Below are positions 47,540 to 58,380 of a DNA stretch of 64,000 nucleotides, piece by piece. The stretch is from Macrotrachela quadricornifera (Eukaryota; Rotifera; Eurotatoria; Philodinida; Philodinidae). The stretch lies in contig JAJEKB010020163.1 of NCBI GenBank assembly GCA_022393335.1, positions 195,371 through 259,370 of the forward strand, read 5' to 3'. The position numbers were made by a program, and so were the translations under genes. The number at the start of each line of letters is the position of its first letter. Position 1 is the first letter of the stretch. Under the pieces are notes generated by a model that saw only the letters and a list, made by a program, of their open reading frames with translations, was not told where the DNA came from and did not search any database.

Positions 47540-47770
47540 TAGCGTAGTTATAACTCGAGTTATAACTTTTGAGTTGTAACCAATTAACTTTTGGGCGAAA
47601 AAGTTAATTGAGTTGTAACTGTCAACCGTAGTTATAACCTTCAACCGCAGTTATAACCTCTAACTGTAGTTATAACCTTCAACCGTAGTTATAACCTTTA
47701 ACCCGAGTTATAACCTTCAACCATGGTTATAACCTTTAACCAGAGTTATAACCTTCAAACGAAGCTACAA
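47540..47770. repeat. Left subterminal repeats of the hAT element
   Basis: About nine copies of a 21-23-base unit of form taaccttcaaccgtagtta, each containing the palindrome GTTATAAC. hAT transposases typically bind short motifs repeated near the ends; these are the obvious candidates. Copies differ at the base before and after the palindrome. Confidence 0.8.
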
Positions 47771-48067
47771 CTACCAACTGCTTATATTTTGGCAATCTCA
47801 CTAACATTTAGATCTTTAGAATCTCAATTACAAAACTTAGTAAAGCGATATTCTTAAGTACAATTTTCCTTCATTTCATTTTTATCATTTAAAAAGTATT
47901 CTTTTCTGTCAAAACTAAGGACGACTTTAGTATAGCATAAACACATGTAATGTGGAATTTATGATTTATTTATAAATTCAATAGAATAATTAGAACAAGG
48001 AATTTAACACCATCCGATGAACAAAAAAAAAATAGAACATGATAAAGAATAATATTTTTCAAGATAA

Positions 48068-50549
48068 TTATATAGCCATCGAAGCCGTTAATAATTCTTC
48101 TACGTCATAATCTTCATTTGGTCCATTTTCGACCAAATCATTGCCAATTGTTACATCATATTCAGGAGATAATGATTGATTTGCATCGATAAAGCCAATG
48201 TCCATTAAAATCTGTTGATAACCTCGATCTTGAGTATTTATAATATCATCACCTTCTGGAATATCTTCGTTATCAACAGATTGTTCTTCATTAATATCTT
48301 CAGCATCACATTTTGCTCGTAAAGCATGATGATTGTCGTTAATGATCTGTATAAAATCAGTTGCATCAATCGAGTTACTTGCGTTATCGGCAATATCAGC
48401 AGTTGAATTTGAATCATCCATTAAATCCAATATATCTTCCAAATGACATGCATCAACAACACCATCAACACTATTTGATCCATTTTTATAAAACGTATGA
48501 ATTTTAGCAATTGCTTCAAGTGTAAATGGATTAAGACGATTACGACGTTTGGTATGATGCCAGTCTAAAATTGAAAATAATCGTTCTGGCATGACTGCAT
48601 GAGGAGTAATTGAAAATATTCGTAATGAAATATTAGATAATGAATTTTTATGTGTATTGTCATTTATCATCGTCCACCAAGATGCTGGTGTATCATCTAT
48701 TAATGTAAGAGAATAAGACAAGAAACAAAATATATATTATTTACCTTGTGTAAAACGAAGTGCATAAGGTCCACTTTTAATCTCATACCGTTGTAAAGCA
48801 CCAATAACATTTTTTGTTGTTGTTATATTGTTCCCAATTTTTTTGCTATATTCAGCTATATAACGATATACGGCCGATCGACCAGTAGTAAGCATACCAG
48901 CACCACGATATTTTGGATGAAGATAATAAGCACTTAAATATAAATCATTTTGAAATTCTATTAATCGAGTATTGACTACTTTGCCAACAAATTTTCCAAA
49001 TGTTCGTGTGTCCGTGTTAATAATAAATTTATCTGTTATTAAACGAAGATATGATAATATAAGATAACAATCGGCTAATGTATCGGTACAAGATTGAATA
49101 ATTTTCATTGCATAAGCTAATGGCTGCATAATCTTGTACAAATTTTCGATATCGTGAAAAAATAAACGATTATTAATTATATTAATAACTTTTGTTGGTG
49201 CTATTGATTTATCAATAGCTACAAGTACTTCAAGTGGTGGTCGAAGAAGAATAAATGAATTTAAACATTCAGCAACACTTGTCCACCGCGTTTTAACAAT
49301 TGTATGAAGAGTTTGTGTTCTAATTTTTAATCGTTCAGCTTCTTCTTTAAGTTTTGATTTAAACATGTGTGATTGATTACAAAAAGACGTGATTACTGCA
49401 ACTTTATTTAAAACATTATTAGCATAAACATGTTTGACTATATCACCTAAGCAAAAAAAAACAGTTTTAGCACTTTATGTTCAATTTAGAAAATCTTTAT
49501 GAAAAAAAAAGTAATTTTACCGGCAATTAAATTGATAGCATGAGCAAAACATCTTAATTCAAGAATATGTTGATGACCTGGTTTGGATATAAACATTTCA
49601 CGCATTTTTTCCATAGCTTTAGGATTATCAGTAACAACAGCACGTATTTTTGATGTAATGTTAATATTTGTTGACGTTCTAGCAAGAACAGACTCTAGCC
49701 GATTGACTAAAAAATTTGCAGTATGATTGAAAGAACTAACATCGATAAGAGAGAGAACAATAGCCTTTCGACTATCTGTAATAACATTATATTCATATAA
49801 TGATCGATGGCATTGATCACTCCATCCATCAATGTTTAATGTAAGATGTGCAGCTTCAGATAATAATGATTCATTTTTATTTTCGACGTACACCAATTCT
49901 TGCATTAATATTCCATTTGCTAATTTTTTTCGATTAGGTGGATCATAAGATGGATTCAGTTTTTTGACAAACTCAATAAAAAATTCATTATTGACTATTC
50001 GAAAGGACATACCATTCATAATAACAGCACGTAATAAAGATCGATCCATATTTTGTTGTTCACTATAAGATATTATTCTGGATGTGAATCGATCCATTGT
50101 ATATTGTTTGGAATGTAATTGATCGGCTGATCCAGTCTAAAATCTTCAAATAAAATAAAATCATAATAAGAATATCATACCTCGTACTGGGATCGTTTTC
50201 TAACTCGACCTGGTGGTGATTGTTGTTCAAAATCATGCATTCTTGTTAAAATTTCTTTTCGTGCATTTGGATTACAAGTAATAATTTCATCACATTGATG
50301 TGCAATATGTGAATACATAACATTAAGCTTTGCAAAATTAAAACATGACAAACAATATTTGCATTGAGCTTTACGATGACCTACTGTTTTAGCAGGACCC
50401 ATGTCATTGAAAAACGACCAGATAAAATAACGTTGACGACCACCTAGTTTTGGTGATTCCAATGTAATTGAAGACGTGGAAGTAATAATAACTTCATTTG
50501 AAGATGTTTGTGGATTTAATGATAACGAATTTGTCATACAATCAGACAT
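48068..50549 (-). CDS. hAT-family transposase, 4 exons, 771 aa
   Basis: Exons complement(50181..50549), (49521..50136), (48745..49446) and (48068..48696) join in frame with GT/AG borders to 772 codons including stop. The start is MSDCMTNSLS; the longer upstream frame is Cys/Phe-rich noise. A BED-type zinc finger is at C63, C66, H81, H84/C86. The RNase-H-like core shows LNIDGWSD (first catalytic D region), AVVTDNPKAM (second D), the hAT hallmark RCFAHAINLIAG and TRWTSVAECL. The last exon begins with the hAT dimerisation region (ASWWTMIND...ISLRIFSITPHA...PERLFSILDW) and ends in a long acidic tail. Expected role: DNA binding, excision and integration of this element. The frame is uninterrupted, unlike the MULE transposase nearby. 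Confidence 0.92.
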
Positions 50550-51504
50550 GATATGAAGTGAAATTAAATAAAAACAGAAGCAGTTCGGGCGATATATGAT
50601 ATTATCCAGATGATAAAGCGAACAACAAATGAAATAAAATAAATTTCTATCGCTTCTTATACTTTCTATGTTCGATAGTCCATGATGAGAGAACAATGAT
50701 CGTATTTTCTAGATCGCTGAATTCACTCTCTTTCTCTTTCTCTTTCTCTTTTTTTATTTCTTTTCTTCTCTCTAGTAATGTTTTGAATAGACTAGAACGA
50801 TGCGATAGACTGAATAATCAAAGAAAACAAGGTATCTTGTCTAAACAACGACATCCTTGTTAATATGTATCACTCTTTTCTTTATTAATTTTTTTCTTTC
50901 CAATAATACCTTAAATAACCTAGACGAATAAGATAGACTAAATAGCTAAAGAAATTAAGTTATTTCTTTTAAACAATGACATCCTTGTTAATACGTATTG
51001 TTATACTATATAAAAAATGTGAAGATTGTGTGTTAGTTAAACAAAAGCCGAAAACAGGCAGTCAGCTTTGCATGCACATAGGACGAAAAATCATTGAAAA
51101 TTATATGTTCAGAATGAAAGGAAAAAAATAAAAGTATATTAACAAGGTTAATGATAGTGTTGTTCTGAAAGTCAATGTATGAAATACATGAATTTATGGC
51201 TATCTTGATTTGACTTTCAACTGAAATCGTATAGTACGGATGATTAATCTGCAGTGTTGAAAAGCTAAATAGTTCTTATTTCTTATTTATTATTGTAAGA
51301 ACTATTGATCTTTGTGAACACTATCTAGAGCTCGAAGCATTTTGAAAATTATTTGGTTGTTTACCTGATCATTCTCGAAAACAATTATTGTAAACAAAAT
51401 TAGTTAACATCGAGGAGAAAGAAAACATATAGGTGGACGCTACTGAGCGATATTTCACATGACTAAAAGATTTAGAAGATTAATATTCGAAGAAATTTGC
51501 TAGG

Positions 51505-51645
51505 TATAACGATGGTTGAAGGTATAACCACGGTTGAATGTTATAACTCAGATTAAAGGTTATAACCATGGTTGGAGGTTATAACTGCAGTTGAAGGTTA
51601 TAACCATGGTTGAAGGTTATAACTTCAGTTATAACCGTTATAACT
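51505..51645. repeat. Right subterminal repeats of the hAT element
   Basis: About six units of form ggttataaccatggttgaa, in inverted orientation to the left array and again centred on GTTATAAC. They sit about 60-200 bases inside the right terminus. Confidence 0.8.
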
Positions 51646-51944
51646 TTTTGCCGATTTTCTCAACTATCAACTTTTTAAAAAATAGTTTTAACTCCAACAC
51701 TGAATATGACTATAGTCTATAAAATTCGGAACATGAATCGTCTTATGATTTCACTTGCTGAAATGTATTTAGCAAATTCGGCGTGGAATTAGGCTAGAAA
51801 ATATCAGGTAGAATAAGCAATATAATTAATTTTAATTTATTTAAAAAATTTATTCAGATTAATAAAACTTATCCATATTATCATTTACAATATGAGAAGT
51901 CTTATATTCAAAGTGGATGACAATGAAACGAACCATCGAAATCG

Positions 51945-52393
51945 AAAGCTTTTATTTATTTATCTAGTAAGAACAACTCTAATTTTAAAAAAATATTACC
52001 AAAAAATATTCACCAATGTGCAAGAAACCAATAGAGATGACGTTGAGAAGGCACGAACAGGTATTATAATCATCAATCTTTGTATGATCAAGCTATCATA
52101 GACACGACAAGATCATTCATATAACTCTAAAATGAGCACAATGATTGATGGTTTTTCATCAGAATATTTTCATCATATTTTTCAAAATTCTATTCTTCTT
52201 GTTACAACACTATATTACAAAGATTATATAGGCGGTTTCTCAACTATCGCCTACCCGTTCAATTGTACATACCATCATCTTTTAGTCGAAAATGACTCTC
52301 ACCATAGATTTATTTATTTTATTATAAAAAAATTTTAACTATTAACATGACTTGTTTATTTTTTGTCTATTCAGACAGAATTGATTATATAAA
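51945..52393. other. Intergenic DNA between pseudogene and ART gene
   Basis: Contains short plus-strand frames (51892-52101, 52132-52338) that may partly be decayed polycystin sequence; none is supported as a gene. Confidence 0.4.
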
Positions 52394-53566
52394 TCAATGT
52401 AATTGAGATATGTACGATGAATGAATTTCAATATTAATCAAATAAAGTCCCTTATCAAAATCGTAATCGAAATTTTCGATATGAAACAGCACACCTGGTA
52501 ACAATAATACTTCTTTTTCATTCTTGTAATTACTAATTGACATTAGCTCTCGAAATCGATCTTCACTCGATGAATAAGATCGTATATTAATCGTATATAA
52601 GACATCTATAGCAAATTTTTCAGCTATATCTTGTTCCCAAGAAGTCGAAACAAATGAAAGCCATTTAAAACGTTTTGAACGATCTCCTGTTGCTTTTCGA
52701 TATTGTTCTATAATATCGTCCGAAACACGATCGCCACGATAAACAGTCAATGGTTGCTTTTTCTTCGATTTAAATACCTGTTCAAGATGATTACGCATGG
52801 AGAAATCATCTTTAATTCGTCGACCAATATAACTGAACAAAAGATAACAATAGGGACCAAGACTTGACAATTTAGTTTGATCATCATGACACAATGCAGT
52901 ATTCACCACACGGTATATATAACATTCTTTGGTGTAAAGTTTTGCACAGCATTCTTGTAATTTATTAATTCTTTCTTTTGAACTAAGTCCATCAGTTTGC
53001 CGTTCGACTATGCGCAATACTAATTCAATTTCAAACAGATTCTGGTCTCCATAAATTTTTCCCTCTTTGATCAGACCTTGAACAAGGGCAGGAAAAATCC
53101 TATTAAATGTCACACTCAATTCACCCTTACTAAATAGTAGTAACCATTTTTGAATAAATGGTGAACCATAATATCTTATATCATTACTAGAATTGGGACG
53201 TAAGCCTGATTCCAAAGATGATGAGAGTCGTTCTTGACGAAAAAATTCCTCATTAGTCTCGTTCTTCATGCAATTATCTAAACAAGGATGATATCGTCGT
53301 CGTCGTTGAACGGGTCTTTGTTTATATGGATCGTCAACATGTTGTTGTACACGATATTTTAAACTAACTCGATACTTTTCGTTGACCAATACATCTTCCA
53401 AACCACATTGATACGCTTCTTCAAGTAATTTCGAGATGTGATCAGGATACGGTGTCCATTCGATAGTTTGACTTCTATCCCATGGATCAGAGTTTGTTTG
53501 ACATTGCCATATAAATCTATATGGATATGATGTTTCTTCATTCAATTCTTCTTCTAACAAAGCCAT
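52394..53566 (-). CDS. WWE domain-ADP-ribosyltransferase (R-S-E type), 390 aa
   Basis: Intronless frame. The N-terminal region (about residues 15-85: YRFIWQCQTN...WTPYPDHISKLLEEAY...YRVSLKYRVQQHVDD) fits a WWE domain, a binder of ADP-ribose chains or partner proteins. The C-terminal part matches the arginine-specific ART fold. The catalytic arginine lies in LTVYRGDRV (about 276), the serine motif is FVSTSWEQDIAEKFA (about 305), and the E-x-E motif lies in KNEKEVLLLPG (about 349-351). These are the three elements of the R-S-E triad, so NAD-dependent mono-ADP-ribosylation is predicted. There is no signal peptide, so it is probably intracellular. WWE-ART fusions are abundant in bdelloid rotifers (family knowledge). 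An Arg-rich segment (PVQRRRRYHP) links the domains. The gene appears intact. Confidence 0.87.
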   Translation of the reverse strand: MALLEEELNEETSYPYRFIWQCQTNSDPWDRSQTIEWTPYPDHISKLLEEAYQCGLEDVLVNEKYRVSLKYRVQQHVDDPYKQRPVQRRRRYHPCLDNCMKNETNEEFFRQERLSSSLESGLRPNSSNDIRYYGSPFIQKWLLLFSKGELSVTFNRIFPALVQGLIKEGKIYGDQNLFEIELVLRIVERQTDGLSSKERINKLQECCAKLYTKECYIYRVVNTALCHDDQTKLSSLGPYCYLLFSYIGRRIKDDFSMRNHLEQVFKSKKKQPLTVYRGDRVSDDIIEQYRKATGDRSKRFKWLSFVSTSWEQDIAEKFAIDVLYTINIRSYSSSEDRFRELMSISNYKNEKEVLLLPGVLFHIENFDYDFDKGLYLINIEIHSSYISQLH

Positions 53567-53569
53567 ATC

Positions 53570-54175
53570 TAATATTCGAATGATGATTCGATAAAAGAAA
53601 AAATCAAATCAATATATTTTGTAATACGATGTATAACGTTAATACCGATCGTTATTTCTATATATTTTATTGTGAAACATCAATGTTTATGTGTTATATA
53701 TCATTAATGTACCGCTTGAATAGATAATGAAATATGTTGGTAATATCCAACAACAATAAACAAATTAAGTAAGTCGAATATTTGGGCAATGATTCAAACA
53801 CTAGAAAACGTTATGATTACAAAAGACTGTCTTGTCTTTTGTATTAGTTTTTCTTCCTTTTGATATGCAAATATAATTAATCTGTCTTCATCTGTGAAGG
53901 TGAAGGTATGTGTATGTTACTTTTTTTTGTTTTCTCTACTTGGAAAAAACCAAATAAATATGTCTGCAGTATCAAAATCATCGATCCAGATTAAATCAAG
54001 GTGTGTTTTTTTTCTCGAAACAAAAATAAAAAACAATATCGAATAATATCTTCAAAGTTTTATTTATAATAATTATGAAATTAATCAATGTTCATATAAG
54101 TTTATGAGATAAAACTATAAATAATTAGAAAAAAAAAGAGCAAATGTATGATATGAGTCAGAAAACGTTGGTGGC
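53570..54175. other. Intergenic DNA between ART and MFS genes
   Basis: AT-rich, no gene. It contains the 5' flank of the minus-strand ART gene and, at complement(54059..54064), an AATAAA about 116 bases past the MFS stop that is the likely poly(A) signal of that gene. Confidence 0.5.
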
Positions 54176-54179
54176 TTTG

Positions 54180-56034
54180 TTATAGAACATAACGTACACC
54201 AGGATGCTAGAAAATAAAATATTTAAAAAAATATAAAAATAATAAAGATTTTATGTAAACTGACCCAATCACATGGTTCTTTGATAGCTGCTTCTTGATC
54301 ATATTTATATTTATTATTTTTAAGCAAATTATCACGTCGACGATTTTCTAACCACAAACAGAGACGTAGAATAAGAGTGAGAATTAAACTAACTATTAAA
54401 ATTCCAAGGCAAGTAAAATTTGAACGTCGATTAGTTTTCTCATCATCGTCAACCTAGGAAAATAAAGATATTGATAGTTTATTCAAAATGAATACTAGCA
54501 ATTTTACTAGATGCAATATAATTCCACCGAGCTGTCCAATACCCATCACAAAACCGATAGTGATAGCTTTTTTAGTAAAACCGTCAACATTCATAGTGAT
54601 CCAAGAGAGTAGAACAGGAAATGCTGAAAACAAACCACAGCAAGAAACACATGCACCAACATAAAGTGCAACTTGACCATGATCAATGGCAACAACCAAC
54701 AGAATAAAACCGACTAAAGCCAATGAAAGAGCAAATATGGCATGTAAGCTATGTTCATTCCTTCGTGCTGATGAATAACCAATCAATAAACAACATATAA
54801 GTGCAACACCATACGGTGGCGCGGTCATTAAATGCACTGATGCTCCTGAAAATCCCATATCTTTGACATACATTGGAAGACTGGTTGTGATAAATTTAAT
54901 AACACCCACATTACCCATTATTATAAAAGCATAGAAATATGTTAGATAATCGGTAAAAACACGTCGTACTTGTAGCCATGAAAATTTAGTATTATCATCA
55001 GAAATCATTGGTGTGTCATTTTTATGAGCGTTTGTCAGATGAACGTTCTCGGGCGGTTTCAACCCTAAATGTTGATAAAAAACAATTTCAAAATATTCTG
55101 ATCATTCTCAAAATATTTACATTCGACAGCCTCAGGTACATTAGGGAGAAAAAGACCGGTAATTATTGCAAGAGGAATCATTGGTAAACCTTCCAGTAAA
55201 AACATCCATTGCCAAGATTTTAAACCACAAAGATCGTTCATATGTCGAAAACCATATGCCTAAAATAAAAATAAAACATAAAGATTATATCCTTAATTAG
55301 ATTAATAAAGACAAACCAGAATACTATTCAAAGCACTTGCAAGAATAGCAGTTCCAAAAAGAATAACTATTCTCATTGTTTGGTATTTTTTAGGATACCA
55401 AACAGAGAGATAAATGACGATACCAGGAAAAAATCCCGATTGAGCCATACCCTTCAAGAATACACGTTAAATGTTTTATCATCTATAGAAAAATCAATTA
55501 ACATACCAGAAGAAATCGAATACTCAATAGTCCAGCTGCATTGGTGACAAAAGCTGTGCCAACAGTAAGAGCACCCCATGCTACCATACTCAATGGAAGA
55601 TAACGGCTTGACTTGAGATAATGCAATAGAATCAAGCTAGGAATCTCAAAGATTAACTGAAAGAAAACACATGGAATAACATATAAGAAAATTTAACGAA
55701 GTCATTTTCTTACGTAGGCCAGAAAAAACAGTGAACTAGACCATTTACTCTCCCATGATGTCAAATTCAAATCTTCGCTCATACCCATTAGCATTGCATG
55801 ACCTAAAAGACGGTTATTAAGAATAAATAAGGAAAGATAAGAGGACTGACCTATACTGGTACGTATGGTATATGATCCTAATTCGAGAAATGGTAGGAAT
55901 GTGAGAAGTCGCCAATCAAGCTTTCGAATAATGCGACGGAGGGCAATCATTGCATAATATTGTTCAGTTTTTTCATCGATAACAAGATTATAGTCTATAT
56001 CTATCTCGTTTGTAAGCGTCATTGGATTAGACAT
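54180..56034 (-). CDS. MFS permease, Dal5/ACS-type anion:cation symporter, 8 exons, 489 aa
   Basis: Exons complement(55851..56034), (55714..55802), (55507..55656), (55317..55451), (55121..55259), (54508..55064), (54265..54453) and (54180..54206) all join in frame. About twelve hydrophobic segments fit the major facilitator fold. Diagnostic blocks: LDWRLLTFLPFLELGSYTIR near helix 1, LTSWESKWSSSLFFLAY, IFEIPS, the long loop-2 region RFLLGMAQSGFFPGIVIYLS, WYPKKYQTMRI, GLPMIPLAIITGLFLPNVPE and the basic tail WLENRRRDN. This is the layout of the fungal Dal5/Tna1/Vht1 (ACS) group, which imports allantoate, nicotinate, vitamins and similar organic anions at the plasma membrane with protons. The substrate is not predictable here. 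The family is typical of fungi and rare in animals, so horizontal acquisition followed by intron gain is an inference. Confidence 0.88.
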
Positions 56035-56039
56035 CGTTG

Positions 56040-56645
56040 CAAATGATCACCGAAATCGTCAGTCATGCACAAATCGTATATTATAAAAATTACAGGGGAT
56101 TTTTTTTCTTTTCTGTTCTTTAGGGAAATGACGGCAAGCCGATGTCTTTTTCGTTCTCTTCTTTTTTCGTAAATCAAAAATATCAGCTAAATGAATAATT
56201 GGTTCGTTATCTTATTGACATCAGGCTTCATTATGTTACTTATTCAAAATAATTTCCAATGAATAGAATACTAATCATACCAATCGAAATCGATTTAGTT
56301 AATCGCATGCAATAGAATGAAAATTATTTTCATATTTTTTATTACTAACATTAGTCTACAATTAGTTTACTTTTCTAAAATAAATCATACACTAAGAATT
56401 CAAAATGTTCCTCATTGTTCCATGGAAGGTTTTGAGCAGAAGTATTAGAGAAAACTCGCTAGTATTGATTTTGTAAGTTATAACAACGAAGATGAAAATA
56501 AAGTATGACACGAAGAGTGAAAGAAAGACGAGTTTGAAGCGATATAAAATAAATAATAGATTTGTACACGCCTTCACAGCAGTAAAAAAAAAGGATTGAA
56601 ACTTCATTCATTTACGAATAAGCCGTTTTCCACATCCCTTCTTGA
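56040..56645. other. Intergenic DNA upstream of the MFS gene
   Basis: AT-rich 5' flank of the MFS gene. No TATA box or other element could be assigned. Confidence 0.45.
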
Positions 56646-56651
56646 CTCATT

Positions 56652-56794
56652 CTATTGCTTGTCGTCTCGGAATTGTCCTTCATACTGATCATCATTGGTC
56701 CATACATATCTGCCTGTTCCAGGTTTCTTGTTTCCTTCCATTTGTCCTTTGTATTTACTTTTATTGCTCTCATATCGGGCGTAGATAGTTTCAC
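56652..56794 (-). pseudogene. MORN-repeat gene fragment
   Basis: After a possible acceptor (CCAACGCAG) the minus strand encodes GETIYARYESNKSKYKGQ followed by MEGNKKPGTGRYVWTNDD and QYEGQFRDDKQ, then a TAG at complement(56652..56654). YKGQ...G.G.Y.W and QYEGQFRDD are MORN repeats, membrane-associated beta-hairpin modules. Only about one and a half repeats are present, no upstream or downstream exon was found, and the frame stops where another repeat would be expected. I take it as a relic of a MORN gene; a last exon of an unseen gene is the alternative. Confidence 0.55.
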
Positions 56795-56819
56795 CTGCGT
56801 TGGATAAAGAAAAGAGAAT

Positions 56820-57300
56820 AATTAGAAAAGTGACAGAGTGTTTTAAAGGTAGAACTCATAGAAGACAACTCTAACAAGATGAAGATAGTAGTTCTTATCA
56901 CTATATCTGAATAAGGAAATATTTTTCTTTTACTTATAATTGATAAATTTCCACTTGTTCTTCAGTCAGTAATTTAATTATATTGAAACGAATCTATTCT
57001 TTTTTCAAGTTTGAAATAAAACATCAAAATCAATCTTGTCGTTTTGTGAAACGTCTCTACATCTTAATGGTATATGCATAGCCTAAAATTCGAATAACTT
57101 TTGAATAATTTCACATATTTTGGCTGCCTCAAACGGTGAAAGATTTTCATTTGTTAATCTCCATATTCAAGCAGTATTTAGCTTGAAAAAAACAACATCA
57201 TTTAGAGATAAACCTTGTTACTATTATATTTATGCTAGAAAACTTCCCATAGTTTTTGAGTGATAAACGTATGTGCTCTGTCTTGCACATTATACAGAGA
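56820..57300. other. Intergenic DNA, no gene seen
   Basis: AT-rich with no recognised feature. Confidence 0.45.
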
Positions 57301-57302
57301 TA

Positions 57303-58146
57303 AAGGGTGTGCCATAAGTCCTGATTCACCAAGTGTTAATGATAGTTTTAATGCTTTTTCTTGAGATGTAGATCTGAAATTTTTATCACAACTATATCTG
57401 ATGAAGACCTTTAATTTCCCAAAGTTTCAGCACTCTATCCATAACTAATGATGAAATACATTACCGAGATTCAAATACATAAAAAAACACAAAAATGATC
57501 TCTCAAAATAACTGAAAAGTAAATNNNNNNNNNNNNNNNNNNNNNNNNNNNNNNNNNNNNNNNNNNNNNNNNNNNNNNNNNNNNNNNNNNNNNNNNNNNN
57601 NNNNNNNNNNNNNNNNNNNNNNNNNNNNNNNNNNNNNNNNNNNNNNNNNNNNNNNNNNNNNNNNNNNNNNNNNNNNNNNNNNNNNNNNNNNNNNNNNNNN
57701 NNNNNNNNNNNNNNNNNNNNNNNNNNNNNNNNNNNNNNNNNNNNNNNNNNNNNNNNNNNNNNNNNNNNNNNNNNNNNNNNNNNNNNNNNNNNNNNNNNNN
57801 NNNNNNNNNNNNNNNNNNNNNNNNNNNNNNNNNNNNNNNNNNNNNNNNNNNNNNNNNNNNNNNNNNNNNNNNNNNNNNNNNNNNNNNNNNNNNNNNNNNN
57901 NNNNNNNNNNNNNNNNNNNNNNNNATTTACTTTTCAGTTATTTTGAGAGATCATTTTTGTGTTTTTTTATGCATTTGAATTTCGGTAATGTATTTCATCA
58001 TTAGTTACGGATAGAGTGCTGAAACTTTGGGAAATTAAAGGTCTTCATCAGATATAGTTGTGATAAAAATTTCAGATCTACATCTCAAGAAAAAGCATTA
58101 AAACTATCATTAACACTTGGTGAATCAGGACTTATGACACACCCTT
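57303..58146. mobile_element. Inverted-repeat element at TA, about 98% identical 220-bp arms around a gap
   Basis: The left arm (57303-57524) and right arm (57925-58146) are inverted copies differing at only four positions by eye, all transitions. The outer ends are AAGGGTGTG.CATAAGTCCT, bordered by TA on both sides (57301-57302, 58147-58148), as expected of Tc1/mariner-type elements. The centre is a 400-N gap, so whether a transposase is present cannot be judged. Confidence 0.75.
57525..57924. other. Assembly gap (400 N)
   Basis: The Ns are bordered exactly by gtaaat on the left and its complement atttac on the right. The assembly therefore broke within an inverted repeat, and the arms may extend further into the gap. 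Confidence 0.95.
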
Positions 58147-58380
58147 TATATTCATTAATTTCTTTTCTTATATCATTCATTATGCTGTATGGTACATGAT
58201 GACATACTATTTTGGTAGAAAAATGTGGTACTTACAAATAAATGTATTTTTCTTCACGTTCCCCTTCTCTACTTCGTAAGTATGAGGTTGACAAAAAACT
58301 TTTCATTTATCAACGTTCATAGGTAAACAACGGGTAGACAAAAAGAAATACATAAGTGTTAATCGACCTGTTTATACATT

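Larger units (their letters stand above)
47522..51702 (-). mobile_element. Complete hAT transposon, 4181 bp, perfect 8-bp duplication
   Basis: Ends are CAGTGTGGGAGTTAAAAC at 47522 and the inverted CAGTGTTGGAGTTAAAAC ending at 51702 (one mismatch in 18). Both flanks carry aatatgac (47514-47521 and 51703-51710), the 8-bp duplication expected of hAT. Inside each end is an array of roughly 22-base subterminal repeats, and the middle holds a four-exon transposase on the minus strand with no stop or frameshift. All parts needed for an autonomous element appear present; whether it moves now cannot be told. Confidence 0.92.
46570..51940 (+). pseudogene. Polycystin-family (PKD1/PKD-like) pseudogene, split by a hAT element
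   Basis: Reading exon-like segments on the plus strand gives a membrane helix ending ARGIEFGDLKSRK (about 46619-46710), then LTSVVTRIFSSI...SQPIR up to a GTGAGT donor at about 46770. These are followed by LCLGIFFTC...KSDNDKEANVHIDD (about 46820-46950), then after a TTTCTGATAG acceptor MNHLDEDEIAYARDKRLKEI, a second helix, and DYWNWLENN / RDLNEYINDKTNRL (to about 47395). This order matches the first helix, linker and start of the extracellular TOP region of polycystins. Defects: TAG after KSRK, TGA after IQIWSII, a stop near PCW, and frame loss after 47395. Sequence resumes after the hAT insertion (51703 to about 51940) with an EYDYSL-like block. The membrane channel core is missing, so I call it non-functional. 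Confidence 0.7.

Noticed and set aside
47540..47770. CRISPR-like appearance of regularly spaced 8-base palindromes
   Set aside because: The units are tandem subterminal repeats of a eukaryotic hAT element, with no unique spacers and no cas genes.
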